A DNA stretch of 64,000 nucleotides. Source: Legionella_A sp963772805. GTDB lineage: Bacteria; Pseudomonadota; Gammaproteobacteria; Legionellales; Legionellaceae. Positions 53,086-62,780 of the stretch are shown piece after piece. The stretch lies in assembly GCA_963772805.1 (NCBI GenBank), contig CAVYYU010000004.1, positions 62,001 to 126,000 on the forward strand, read 5' to 3'. The notes beneath the pieces are model-generated. The model saw nothing but the letters and a program-made list of their open reading frames with translations, was not told where the DNA came from and did not search any database. Both the position numbers and the translations under genes were made by a program. Numbering within the stretch: the stretch's first letter is position 1; each line of letters opens with the position of its first letter.

Positions 53086-53361
53086 TTTGATTAAGACTAC
53101 ACTAAATCGCCTAGCAAGAACTGTGTCGGCCGTTCCCCAAACCTGTGGGTATTTTGCAAGATAGGATCCGAAAAAGGTAAATGAAATTTATTTATCTTTA
53201 ACTTCGTTAATACTGCTAATACGGTCCAGCACTGCCTGGCACAGCAGCGACGAAAACGTGCCGTAACCGTGTACGATTATAGTGTATTTATGGCAGTTTT
53301 AGGCAGTTTTTAGGACATATGATGCATCGTAAGATGTTGATTTATAATGTTTTATATTATT

Positions 53362-53422
53362 GAGTATCAGGCTTCGAACCAAGGTGTCGGGGGTTCGAGT
53401 CCCTCCGAGCGCACCATTTTTA
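53362..53422 (+). repeat. att3: tRNA 3'-end direct repeat
   Basis: Third copy of the 61-bp att repeat (T-arm, acceptor, CCA). Left-hand flank 53210-53361 is related to that of att2 with scattered differences; right-hand flank is the same as after att2. Confidence 0.8.
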
Positions 53423-53717
53423 TATTTAAAATCAATCACTTATAATATTTTATTTTTTTAAGAGCACTTGGTTTTTGTGTCAATTGTGGCATAAATGTGA
53501 CATAAAACTCACTATTTTTGGTTTTAATTAAATACTATTTAAATGCTAGAGTACTTGGTTAATAACCAAGTAATACACCCATGAGTTTAGTTAAATCTAT
53601 TGGTTTAACGTCAGCGTCAGATAAAAAAAAACTTGCACAATCTATCGTAATCAGTGCTCACTGGAAAGAAATTCCTTGATAAAAACTGTCTAAGCTCTAT
53701 AATATAAATATCATCAG

Positions 53718-54107
53718 ATGATATGTAAGATGCACATGAAGTCAGATATTGGTTTAGAGACGTTACTCGAACTAAATGGCACTGAATATACAGAGAAAAA
53801 TGGTTGTTGGTATAGGATAGAGGCTTGGGAAGTTGAGCAAACCTCAGGAATACCTCATGGCATTAGATACAATCTAACGCTTCATGATAATTTTAACCAA
53901 CGTATTTTAGGATTCGATAATGCGCATGCTATTTATATTAATGAGGGCGGCCGTTTCAACGGGTACATAATAAAATATGATCATATGCACACCTCTATTA
54001 AGGGGCCAGCTGCGCCTTATGAGTTTATGAACGCCCAGCAACTGCTTGAGGATTTTTTTAAAGAAGTTAATTCAATTTTAAATAAATTGAACACTGGAGG
54101 TAATTAA
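53718..54107 (+). CDS. TumE-like toxin (DUF6516), copy 2
   Basis: Identical protein to 34028-34417 (129 residues from the first ATG). Toxin-first order with the HTH gene 2 bases downstream. Confidence 0.7.
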   Translation: MICKMHMKSDIGLETLLELNGTEYTEKNGCWYRIEAWEVEQTSGIPHGIRYNLTLHDNFNQRILGFDNAHAIYINEGGRFNGYIIKYDHMHTSIKGPAAPYEFMNAQQLLEDFFKEVNSILNKLNTGGN

Positions 54108-54109
54108 AA

Positions 54110-54463
54110 ATGAAAGCGATCCGTGTAGGGATTATGTCTCGAGAGAAATTCCAAAATCGAGCCATTGAAATTGCCTCTGGCCGATATAAGCCCCACAAAA
54201 ATGAGCCTAAAATTTGGTTTAGCTCGATCAAGTCTCTGTCTGAGGTATTGAACGAAAATAATATGCGCTTATTAAAAACAATAAAAGAACACAAACCAGA
54301 ATCGATAAATGAGCTTGCAACTCTTGTTCATCGCAAGCCTAGTAACTTAAGCCGCACCTTAAATACTATGGCGCGCTATGGAATTGTTGAAATAGAGAAA
54401 AATGGAAAAAACTCCAAGCCTATAACAAGAGCATTAGATTTTAGTATCCAATATAGTGCTTAA
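54110..54463 (+). CDS. TumA-like HTH antitoxin, copy 2
   Basis: Identical protein to 34420-34773. Two identical toxin-antitoxin pairs would cross-neutralise each other. Confidence 0.7.
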   Translation: MKAIRVGIMSREKFQNRAIEIASGRYKPHKNEPKIWFSSIKSLSEVLNENNMRLLKTIKEHKPESINELATLVHRKPSNLSRTLNTMARYGIVEIEKNGKNSKPITRALDFSIQYSA

Positions 54464-54657
54464 GCTATTTCTAAAGCCAGGCTTATAATCAAATTATCGA
54501 AAGTAGATTCAATGGCCGAGAATCTGCCGATTTAAAATGAGGGTATATAAGAACCTGGCAGATGGGTTTTTCCATCGTATCCGTTCGGCCAAATACACCT
54601 ACGATCCACATTCAAAGTGATTCAACATATTAGCTCCTTATTAATGTGGAGTTTTTC

Positions 54658-54913
54658 ATGTCGAGCCAGAAGCAATATTGGAGCTCAATTATCGAACGAC
54701 ACAAGAGCAGTGGTTTGTCGCAACCGGAATTTTGCAAACGCAATGAATTATCTTTCAATCAATTTCAATATCGATGGTATCAGCACAATCTAGCACTAAA
54801 ATCCAAGCCGGTTACGCCAGCTCACCCGTCTAGCAGCGCATTTGAGTCAGTTATGGTATCTCTTCCGTCAGTTGAGCCAAAACAACCCACTAACGTTGTT
54901 GAGTTATCAATCC
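54658..54913 (+). pseudogene. IS66 OrfA, truncated
   Basis: The first ~85 codons match the OrfA at 34968-35315. The IS3 element at 54914 replaces the rest; the frame ends 11 codons into the IS. Confidence 0.85.
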
Positions 54914-54978
54914 TAGAAGTGGACCCCAAAAATGAGACAGTGGTGTAGAATAGAAACCATTGTAGTTGGGGTTAAAAA

Positions 54979-55263
54979 ATGGCTCATAAGAAGTTCAGTT
55001 CAGAATTTAAAGCAAAAGTTGCACTAGAAGCCTTGAAAGGTCATAAAACGACCAATGAAATAGCATCGGAATTTGAAGTGCATCCAACGCAAATTAATCA
55101 ATGGAAAAGGCTGTTATTGGAAGGCAGTAAGCATTTATTTAGTGGCAAGAATGAAAAGGACGTGGAGTCACTAGAAAAAGAACGAGAGAAACTTTACACC
55201 CAAATAGGCCAGTTAGCCGTCGAGTTGGATTGGCTTAAAAAAAAGACTGGCCATTTAAGTTAA
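54979..55263 (+). CDS. IS3-family OrfA (1.4-kb type)
   Basis: A 94-residue protein with the helix-turn-helix TNEIASEFEVHPTQINQWKR and a coiled end. A run of eight A near the end is the likely frameshift site. Confidence 0.9.
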   Translation: MAHKKFSSEFKAKVALEALKGHKTTNEIASEFEVHPTQINQWKRLLLEGSKHLFSGKNEKDVESLEKEREKLYTQIGQLAVELDWLKKKTGHLS

Positions 55264-55265
55264 GT

Positions 55266-56117
55266 GTGAAGGAGAAAAAAGCGATGATCGACCCAACACA
55301 TGCTGTTATCAGCATTGCTCGTCAATGCGAGTTAATTCAGTTATCACGTGCCAGTTATTATCGGGCGGCTAATAACGACCCAATTGCCGAGACCCCTGAA
55401 AATTTGGAGCTAATGCGATTAATTGATGAGGAGTATACCCGGCATCCATTTTATGGCAGCAGACAGCTTCGTAACTACTTGCGTCGGCAAGGGTATCCTG
55501 TTAATCGTAAACGTGTACAACGCTTAATGAGGCTTATGGGCATCATGTCCGTCGCCCCTAAACCGAATACCAGCAAAAAGGGGAAGGCGCATAAAATATA
55601 TCCATATCTGCTACGAGATTTGGCTATTGTTAAACCTAATCAAGTTTGGTGCACAGATCTGACGTATATCCGCATGCATGGTGGCTTTGTGTATTTAGTG
55701 GCTGTTATGGATTGGTACAGCCGTAAAGTATTATCCTGGGAGGTATCCAACACCATGGATGATAATTTTTGTGTGAGTGCGCTAGAAAGCGCTATCAGAC
55801 GCTATGGCGCACCTAGTATTTTCAATACGGATCAAGGCTCCCAATTTACTGGTAAGGCTTTTATTAAGGTGTTGGAGGACAATGAAATCAAGATCAGCAT
55901 GGATGGAAAAGGATGCTGGGTGGACAATGTGTTCATTGAAAGACTGTGGCGCTCTGTTAAATATGAAGATGTGTATTTAAAAGAATATCCGACGGTGATA
56001 GCATTGCGTCATGGGTTACGTGAGTATTTTCGGTTTTATAATGACGAAAGGCCCCATGAATCACTTGGAAAATGTACGCCATCAGAGTTTTACGATGGAC
56101 TTAGAGTAGCCGCATGA
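55266..56117 (+). CDS. IS3-family transposase OrfB (1.4-kb type), copy 2
   Basis: 283 residues, the same as 36146-36997, with DDE motifs WCTDLTYIR, NTDQGSQFTG, FIERLWRSVKYE. GTG start at 55266 or ATG at 55284. Confidence 0.92.
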   Translation: MKEKKAMIDPTHAVISIARQCELIQLSRASYYRAANNDPIAETPENLELMRLIDEEYTRHPFYGSRQLRNYLRRQGYPVNRKRVQRLMRLMGIMSVAPKPNTSKKGKAHKIYPYLLRDLAIVKPNQVWCTDLTYIRMHGGFVYLVAVMDWYSRKVLSWEVSNTMDDNFCVSALESAIRRYGAPSIFNTDQGSQFTGKAFIKVLEDNEIKISMDGKGCWVDNVFIERLWRSVKYEDVYLKEYPTVIALRHGLREYFRFYNDERPHESLGKCTPSEFYDGLRVAA

Positions 56118-56322
56118 TCGTAGAAAACGGCATGCTCTTAATGACTAAAATACCTTACGTGCAAGCAGTATCAACGAGCTTCCTTCGTTCCTCAGGACTC
56201 CTCATTGACACCGCTTTCTCTACAGGTAACCTGTCATCAGACGCAATGCCTCGGTGTTCCAATATATTGGACACTATCTAAATAGTAAGGGATCGTTGTC
56301 TCACCGATGGGGTCCACTTCTA

Positions 56323-56682
56323 GCAGAGCATCTTTCCAAATTGACAGGACAGACCACCATCGTCAAGGAACACATCACCACCAGTGGCAAACGGTTCTCA
56401 ACCTTCTTAAATCAAATTTCCAAAACGGTGCAGGAAATATCCCGACCGCTTTTAACAGTCGATGAGTGCATGCGCATGCCTGGGCCTAAAAAAGATACCG
56501 ATGGTTTGATTATTGAGGCGGGTGATATGGTTATCTATGCGGCCGGTTTTCCGGCCATTTATGGCAAACAGCCGCTTTATTTCAAAGATTCGGTCTTTAT
56601 AGCCCGAGCATCCATCGAAGCCCCGAAACACTCAGACAGGTTACGCGCCCGTTTAAGTGAAGAGGAGGTAATCAAATTATGA
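56323..56682 (+). pseudogene. VirD4/TraG-type coupling protein, C-terminal fragment
   Basis: About 118 residues from after the IS to the stop. ISRPLLTVDECMRMPGPKK, GLIIEAGDMVIYAAGFPAIY and GKQPLYFKDSVFI are the typical end of VirD4/TraG coupling ATPases (the region after the second RecA motif). The ATPase core is lost. Its stop overlaps the TraF start (4 bases), the standard traG-traF order. Confidence 0.75.
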
Positions 56683-57227
56683 AAAAGTTGACGAGCATCA
56701 TAGCTGTTTTCTTGATAAGTCTTATCTCGATAGTGCTTCTTTTGATGGCTATGGGCTTTAGGGTAAACCTTACTGAATCCATCCCTATCGGCCTGTATCG
56801 CATCACAAACGCTGGAACTATCAAAAATGCTTATGTGATTTTTTGTCCAGATAACCGCGATGCCTTTAAGCAGGCATTAGACAGAGGTTATATAGACCAT
56901 GGCTTATATTGCGGTGGTTATGGATATTTAATGAAAAAAGTGGTGGCTATAGCCGACGACATCCTCTCAGTGACTCCCGAAGGGGTTTTTGTGAATCAAA
57001 CGCTTATCCCTTATTCAAGACCTAAGTTAACCGATGGGATGAACCGCGTATTACCACAATGGCACGTTTTAAATTATCGGCTTAAAGAAGATGAAGTGAT
57101 GACTATGACCAGCCAAAGCGAGTGGTCTTTTGATGGTCGATACTATGGCCTTGTTCACTTAAGACAAATCAAGGGAATGATCACACCCGTATGGGTAATT
57201 AATAGACTGGAGAAAAAATATGGCTAA
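56679..57227 (+). CDS. traF: TraF-like signal peptidase (S26 family) for pilin maturation
   Basis: A 182-residue membrane-anchored peptidase: one N-terminal helix (IIAVFLISLISIVLLLMAMG), SIPIGLYRI with the Ser of the S26 active site near residue 37, and LMKKVVAIADDIL with the catalytic Lys. TraF enzymes process pilin to the cyclic form. Located between the coupling-protein end and ArdC-primase gene as in IncP-like operons. Confidence 0.85.
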   Translation: MKKLTSIIAVFLISLISIVLLLMAMGFRVNLTESIPIGLYRITNAGTIKNAYVIFCPDNRDAFKQALDRGYIDHGLYCGGYGYLMKKVVAIADDILSVTPEGVFVNQTLIPYSRPKLTDGMNRVLPQWHVLNYRLKEDEVMTMTSQSEWSFDGRYYGLVHLRQIKGMITPVWVINRLEKKYG

Positions 57228-57384
57228 TGAAGACGAGTTAATGGATCTAATTAATGAAAAACTGGCGGATTTAACAATCCCAGGCTTCATCGCCGAAGTT
57301 ACCCCCATTGAGGCCGACATCATGGGCGCATTTTTTGAAGATGCGCTGAGTGAAGACGATGCAATGGAGGCTCTTTATGACTAA
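57220..57384 (+). CDS. Small acidic conserved-looking protein (54 residues)
   Basis: A 54-residue acidic protein (MANEDELMDLINEKLADLTI... FFEDALSEDDAMEALYD). Its ATG overlaps the traF end (GGAGAAAAAAT ribosome site) and its stop overlaps the primase start by 8 bases, so it is a real operon gene by position. No family recognised. Confidence 0.65.
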   Translation: MANEDELMDLINEKLADLTIPGFIAEVTPIEADIMGAFFEDALSEDDAMEALYD

Positions 57385-59548
57385 ATTGCCTCATCATGAG
57401 CTGGTTGCCAATAAAATTATTGAGAGCCTAAAGATGGGGACGGCTCCCTGGTTAAAACCATGGGAGCCAGGTATTGGCAACGGCCAAATCCCATTTAATC
57501 CGGTCACAGGCAAACGCTATCGTGGAATCAACGCCTTATATTTAATGCTGAATCAAACCGATGACAATCGCTGGTTAACCTATAAGCAGGCATTGAGCGT
57601 TGACGCTCAGGTTCGTAAAGGTGAAAAAGGCACAACGGTTCAATACTGGAAGTTTTCTGAGGAAAAAATCAAAACGGATGATGGGGGCAATCCTGTACTG
57701 GATGCACAAGGTAATTCAGTAAAAGTTCAAGTTAACCTTGAAAGACCCAAGGTCTTTTATGCTACCGTGTTTCATGCCGCACAAATTGATAATATGCCTG
57801 CGCTTGTTCAAAAAGAGTTGGACTGGTCTTTGGTTGAAAGAGCAGAAAAACTGCTGTTAAATTCAGGTGCAGCCATGTTTCATTCAGAAGCGGACAGAGC
57901 CTTTTACAGACTGTCGACTGACAGCATCCATCTTCCCCCTAAAGAACAATTTAAATCGGCAGCCCACTATTACGCTACAGCACTGCATGAGCTTGGTCAT
58001 TGGAGTGGCCATCCTTCCAGGCTTAATCGAGACCTAAGCCACCCCTTTGGTTCGGAGGCTTATGCCAAAGAAGAACTCAGGGCTGAAATTGCAAGCATGC
58101 TGTTAGGATCTGAGCTTGGTATAGGTCACGACCCTTCGCAACATACTGCTTATATCAAATCATGGATTCGTGTTTTAGAAGATGATCCACTGGAAATATT
58201 CAGGGCATCGGCGGATGCTGAAAAAATACTTAATCACATTTGCGCTTTGGAACAAGTTCAAGATATTGAACAAGTACAGTCAATTGAAATCAGGGATGAT
58301 CACATGGTAGAGGTAACCCTTATGGAATCTGAAAAAATTTGGTTAAGCATCCCATTCAAACAAAAAGAGATTGCCAAATCGACAGTAGGAAAGCTGCCCG
58401 ATGGAACACCTGGCATTGCCTGGGATAAAGCCCAGAAATGCTGGTATGCAAAACCTGGCGTTCCTATTGAAAAAATCAAAGCCTGGCTTCCTGAAAATCA
58501 GGTGACCACTCAGGATAAAGCGCTGTTACCTGCGGATGAATTCAGAGAGGTACTGATTGGCTTAGGGGCAATTGTTTCAGGCGCACATCCCATGATGGAT
58601 GGCAAGCCTCACCGCATACCAATGGAGGGTGACAAAAACGGTGAAAAGGCCGGTTTTTATGTGGCTCACTTAGATGGCGTTCCAGCAGGATACATCAAAA
58701 ACAACCGAACCGGGATTGAGCTTAACTGGAAAAGCAAAGGCTATGTTTTAACGGATGAACAAAAGACCGCTCTTAAAGCCCAGGCACTTGAAAATCAACA
58801 AAACCGCCAACATGAGCTTGAAGCCAAACAAAAAAGCACGGCATTAAAGCTCAGACAAAAATTGTCCATGATGACTGAGGCTATGGAGCCTACGCCTTAT
58901 ATGCAATCCAAAGGCATTCAGGTTCATTCTGGTGTGTATACCGATGATGAGAAGAAACTAACCTGCATACCGGCAATCGATAGTGACGGCACTATATGGA
59001 CTGTGCAATACATTGCCGAAGATGGCACCAAGCGTTTTGCAAAAGACTCAAGAAAGGAAGGCTGTTTTCATGTTTTGGGCGGTCTCGATAGGCTTGCTGA
59101 CGCACCGGTTATTGTGATTGCCGAGGGTTATGCTACCGCCGCAACGATAAAAGAAGCCACTGAACTGCCAGCGGTTGTTTCCGCTTTTGATTCAGGAAAC
59201 CTTAAAGCGGTGGCTAAAGCATTGCATAAAAAATATCCTCATACTCCGATTATCATGGCAGCTGATGATGACAAGCACCTTGAGTTAACTCAGGGCATTA
59301 ATCCCGGCAAAGAAAAAGGCGGAGAGGCGGCAGATGCGGTCAATGGCTTTATTGTCCTGCCAACCTTTGCACCTCATGAGCAGTCGTTGAGCCCTAGGCA
59401 ATTCAGCGATTTTAATGACTTGGCAAACCACAGCAAACTGGGCTTTGATGGGGTGAAACGACAGATCAACCCAAAGATTGAAACAATAGCTAAGCGATAC
59501 AAACAGCTGCACCAGTGGCGAAGGAGTAACGTTGTCAGTATCGGTTAG
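57377..59548 (+). CDS. ArdC-like antirestriction/TOPRIM primase of conjugation
   Basis: A 723-residue fusion protein. Residues ~5-130 are the ArdC N-terminal ssDNA-binding domain (PWLKPWEPG, NPVTGKRYRGINALYL); ~150-290 is a zincin-like domain with ALHELGHWSGHPSR. A middle DUF-type domain follows. A TOPRIM domain near residues 570-650 has VIVIAEGYATAATIKEAT and IIMAADDDKHLE. ArdC proteins protect incoming single-stranded DNA, and TraC-type primases prime the transferred strand. ATG 57377 is chosen because GGAGG stands 8 bases before it. Confidence 0.85.
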   Translation: MTKLPHHELVANKIIESLKMGTAPWLKPWEPGIGNGQIPFNPVTGKRYRGINALYLMLNQTDDNRWLTYKQALSVDAQVRKGEKGTTVQYWKFSEEKIKTDDGGNPVLDAQGNSVKVQVNLERPKVFYATVFHAAQIDNMPALVQKELDWSLVERAEKLLLNSGAAMFHSEADRAFYRLSTDSIHLPPKEQFKSAAHYYATALHELGHWSGHPSRLNRDLSHPFGSEAYAKEELRAEIASMLLGSELGIGHDPSQHTAYIKSWIRVLEDDPLEIFRASADAEKILNHICALEQVQDIEQVQSIEIRDDHMVEVTLMESEKIWLSIPFKQKEIAKSTVGKLPDGTPGIAWDKAQKCWYAKPGVPIEKIKAWLPENQVTTQDKALLPADEFREVLIGLGAIVSGAHPMMDGKPHRIPMEGDKNGEKAGFYVAHLDGVPAGYIKNNRTGIELNWKSKGYVLTDEQKTALKAQALENQQNRQHELEAKQKSTALKLRQKLSMMTEAMEPTPYMQSKGIQVHSGVYTDDEKKLTCIPAIDSDGTIWTVQYIAEDGTKRFAKDSRKEGCFHVLGGLDRLADAPVIVIAEGYATAATIKEATELPAVVSAFDSGNLKAVAKALHKKYPHTPIIMAADDDKHLELTQGINPGKEKGGEAADAVNGFIVLPTFAPHEQSLSPRQFSDFNDLANHSKLGFDGVKRQINPKIETIAKRYKQLHQWRRSNVVSIG

Positions 59549-59783
59549 ATTAAAGATTCAGTGGCGGCCATTCAATATTTAATTTTAATTGCCGCCAACG
59601 ATGACTCTAATTGATATGAGCTTAGTCAGGTGAGTTGAACTAACTCCTTAAACTAACTGCTTCAGACAAAAATCTCAGTTAGAACCTCTTATTTTAAGGG
59701 CAGCCTTATATTTTTCAAGAAACTCATCATCGATATCAGAAATTTCCTTCCCCAACATAATGAGTTTTTCTAAACGTTCTTTT

Positions 59784-60473
59784 TCACGCTGTTTCTATTT
59801 TTTCCTCAAGGTCTCTAATTTGTTGCGCACTACTTGTATTATTACTATTAAGAAATACGTTTGGATTACTTGCCATTTTTACAGGCTTCAATTTAGAGTC
59901 CAACCAGGCTTGAACATTTTTATTATCGGTAGGTTTAGCTCCTAACTGGTCTAAATCCTTAATAATTTTTGCATCATCAATTTTAATTGCATGTAGAATT
60001 GTGGCTTCTCTTAATAACGAAGTAATTTCAGCTTGTTGATCATATCTGGATTTAAGAGGTTTAATTAATGGATCATTAGGATTTTTTTGGAATCTCGCAT
60101 CCAAAAGACTTTTCCCTGAATCCAATTTATTTTTTGCCGTTTTATAGGTTAGTTCATTATGGTTGAATAAAAGTGCCGGATTATCAATAACAGACTTGAG
60201 CACTCCTACTCGAGATGAAGTAACCAATACGTCCAAATTGGATAGTAATGCAGTATTTTGATAATCAAAATTAAATTTGGGGTGTTTCAAGAGATATAAC
60301 ATTAAATCTTCAACTACTTGCCCTTTCCGGTCAAATAGTACTTGAAATAAGGACTCGTCCTCATCAGGATTTACTGCATTAATTAAACTATCATCGGATT
60401 GAACTAGCTTGCTCATCTCATCGTATTTTTTATCTTTTAACAATGAGAATAGATTCTCAACGGCTGTAGGCAT
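59784..60473 (-). CDS. Effector-like protein, ankyrin-like N-terminus, C-terminus possibly frameshifted
   Basis: A 229-residue helical protein. The start (VENLFSLLKDKKYDEMSKLV, DESLFQVLFD) resembles degenerate ankyrin-type repeats. The frame stops right after LEEKIETA, but another frame continues REKERLEKLIMLGKEISDID for ~40 residues to 59675, extending the coiled coil. A 1-2 base change near 59790-59800 would join them. Dot/Icm substrate is a plausible role, from context. Confidence 0.5.
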   Translation of the reverse strand: MPTAVENLFSLLKDKKYDEMSKLVQSDDSLINAVNPDEDESLFQVLFDRKGQVVEDLMLYLLKHPKFNFDYQNTALLSNLDVLVTSSRVGVLKSVIDNPALLFNHNELTYKTAKNKLDSGKSLLDARFQKNPNDPLIKPLKSRYDQQAEITSLLREATILHAIKIDDAKIIKDLDQLGAKPTDNKNVQAWLDSKLKPVKMASNPNVFLNSNNTSSAQQIRDLEEKIETA

Positions 60474-60568
60474 GTTATCTCCTTTAATTCAATTCATTAA
60501 ATTGGAAAATATTATACCCTCAGGAGAAGCAAAAGTCCATAAATCTATCAACATGGGTTAAATATGGG

Positions 60569-62578
60569 TTATATTTTTAGTTTAGAATCATCGACTTCGG
60601 GTCTCAACAACTCTATGTCCTTTTCTGATATTTTTGATTTCTTATGGATAAGATTTAAAGCTTGTATGTTTTCATGGAATGAAGTCTTAAGATCGTCTGG
60701 AACATCATCATAATTTGAGCATTTTTTAATTTCTGGTAGTTGTTTCTCTATGGCTGTGGCTATTTCATGTAGCTCATCTTCAGATTCATCATCATGTAGG
60801 ATCTTCATAACATCAACGGATACATTCTCTATCAAAACCTCAACTTGATCTTGTTTCGTTCGATCAATTTTTCTTTCCTGATAGATATCTTTAATTTTTG
60901 CTTTTATCTCGTTGGATTTCCACTCGATATCATTAGCACCATTGGATACTGAGGAGCTTTTCAATTCATTAATATTATTTAAATCAGGTGAATCAAAATA
61001 ATGATTTTCATGGATATATGGAGGAGCATTCGGCTCGGGAATTGAAGTTACTAGTTCATGCAATCGATTACGGTAATTATTCGATATTCCATTCATGTCA
61101 CTTTCATTTTTAATATCTCGAAAATGGTCTGGATTTGTAGAAGCGTCTTGCTGATTATCCAAATCAGATAGATAAGGAGCACTTGGTTTTTTCTCGTTTA
61201 AGTCAAGATTGCCTTTAAACTCTGAAAAAGTGGCAGAGTTCTCATGGATACCTTGATTATAATTTTTCATGTCAGATAGGTAAGGAGCACTTGGTTTGTT
61301 GTCTTCTTTTTGCAACAATGCATGAGGATAGTCTTTTATCTCAAAATTCTTGTCATTTTTAAGCGCACTATCATATTTTGGCGGAAGAATCATTTTATCA
61401 AGTGCGCCTAGATCATCCTTAAGTACAGATGATAATGACGGAGATCTATTCGTTAATTCAGACAATATGTTTTTGCGCTCAAGTAGCAATTCTTGTATAG
61501 CTTCAGAATTCTTTTCTTCTTTTATTTTCCCTTGGTTTCTCTGTAATTTTGTTATTATTTGTTCAAGATCAATTTTTTCTTCACTGGCATCATAGGTGCG
61601 TAATTTTTCTATAATCCTACCTCCATTTTGCAAAATTTCTAATTTAAAATTGTTTTTTGCTTGTTGGAGTTGCGCTTTCAATGAATTTACTTCTGTATCA
61701 TAGCCTTTATTAACTATATGAATTTCTTCTTCCATTTTTTGTTTCTTTTCGAGCCTCTCTTCCTTCAATTCCTTAAGCTCTTTGTTATCGATGGGTAGCT
61801 TATTAATAAAGTCGTCTTTTACCTGATATAAAAGTTCAATTTCCTTTCGTTTTACCGTGGCTAGCCCTAGATCGATACTTCCATCAACTTTGTATGGATT
61901 TATTTCATCAATTAGTCTATGTTTTTCCGCAATTGTAACTTGAAAATTCTCTATTTCAGATATTTCGTTTTTATAACGTACAGGATCTTTTTTATATATC
62001 TGCAATGCTCTGTTTAAATATTGGTCATCATCTTTCGCAAATGCATTATGTATACGGAATATTTCCATATTGTAATTGAAGTTAACCCGTTCTAATTCCC
62101 TTTCATAATGTTGCACTTTCTCAGCACTTGATAAATTTGGCGATGGATGTGACCAAGAAAACAGTGGGTGCATAATTGGTTGATCTGTGTTGTTAGGCAC
62201 ATTGGAATCAATAGCTTTGACGACTTTCGGAAGAATAGGCTGCATTGGTGGATAGATTATTTTATCTCGGGCATTGAGTTCATTAAGGATTTGAATTGCC
62301 CGCTCTTTTTCTTCAGTGTCAGGAAATAAGCTTAAAAATAAGGAGTAATCTTTAGTAACTAAATACCGAAACATCATATCCGTATTTAACAGATGCGTTA
62401 TGGCTTCAAATAACAATTTATTTTGAAAATCTGTTTCCCTAATAGAATGAATAGCATGTAATTGATTTCTAGTCGCATGTGCTACTACATGCAAATGAGG
62501 TATGTTCTCAGCCTCTTCAAGGGAGTATGGTTCTCCGAAGTAGTGGATTTCCTTGTTACCCAGTTGTAAAGATGCCAT
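60569..62578 (-). CDS. Large coiled-coil effector-like protein
   Basis: A 669-residue protein with no recognised family. The N-terminal ~110 residues are a folded domain (QLGNKEIHYFGEPYSLEEAE). Residues ~150-370 are strong coiled coil (KELKEERLEKKQKMEEEIH). The middle ~400-520 has a duplicated KPSAPYLSD motif (two copies, about 40 residues apart) and other short repeats. The end is acidic/helical (EKDIELLRPEVDDSKLKI). This pattern is seen in Legionella effectors that bind host factors; secretion is not shown. Confidence 0.6.
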   Translation of the reverse strand: MASLQLGNKEIHYFGEPYSLEEAENIPHLHVVAHATRNQLHAIHSIRETDFQNKLLFEAITHLLNTDMMFRYLVTKDYSLFLSLFPDTEEKERAIQILNELNARDKIIYPPMQPILPKVVKAIDSNVPNNTDQPIMHPLFSWSHPSPNLSSAEKVQHYERELERVNFNYNMEIFRIHNAFAKDDDQYLNRALQIYKKDPVRYKNEISEIENFQVTIAEKHRLIDEINPYKVDGSIDLGLATVKRKEIELLYQVKDDFINKLPIDNKELKELKEERLEKKQKMEEEIHIVNKGYDTEVNSLKAQLQQAKNNFKLEILQNGGRIIEKLRTYDASEEKIDLEQIITKLQRNQGKIKEEKNSEAIQELLLERKNILSELTNRSPSLSSVLKDDLGALDKMILPPKYDSALKNDKNFEIKDYPHALLQKEDNKPSAPYLSDMKNYNQGIHENSATFSEFKGNLDLNEKKPSAPYLSDLDNQQDASTNPDHFRDIKNESDMNGISNNYRNRLHELVTSIPEPNAPPYIHENHYFDSPDLNNINELKSSSVSNGANDIEWKSNEIKAKIKDIYQERKIDRTKQDQVEVLIENVSVDVMKILHDDESEDELHEIATAIEKQLPEIKKCSNYDDVPDDLKTSFHENIQALNLIHKKSKISEKDIELLRPEVDDSKLKI

Positions 62579-62780
62579 AGCTCAATACTCTGAATTATTT
62601 TCATCAAAGTATAGTATAAATTATTCAATATGATTTATTTTTCTTCATTATCGATTGATTTAATCAAAATTTATTTTTTAATCATGGGGATGATTGAATT
62701 AATGCCAGTCATTCAGTTGAGTTAAAACGCGCCGTATATTGTGTGCTAATATTAAACAATATGTTTGGGTGATAACGAAA

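Larger units (their letters stand above)
53362..54913 (+). repeat. 1,552-bp direct duplication, copy 2
   Basis: Matches 33672-35223. It includes the palindrome at 53553-53571, the 32-codon frame at 53581-53679, tumE, tumA and the first ~85 codons of IS66 orfA, then ends at an IS3 element. Confidence 0.85.
54914..56322 (+). mobile_element. IS3-family element (1.4-kb type), complete copy
   Basis: A 1,409-bp element with inverted ends TAGAAGTGGACCCCAAAAAT and (complement) TAGAAGTGGACCCCATCGGT. No target duplication (TCC left, GCA right). It connects the IS66 fragment with the coupling-protein fragment, hence a deletion junction. Confidence 0.92.
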
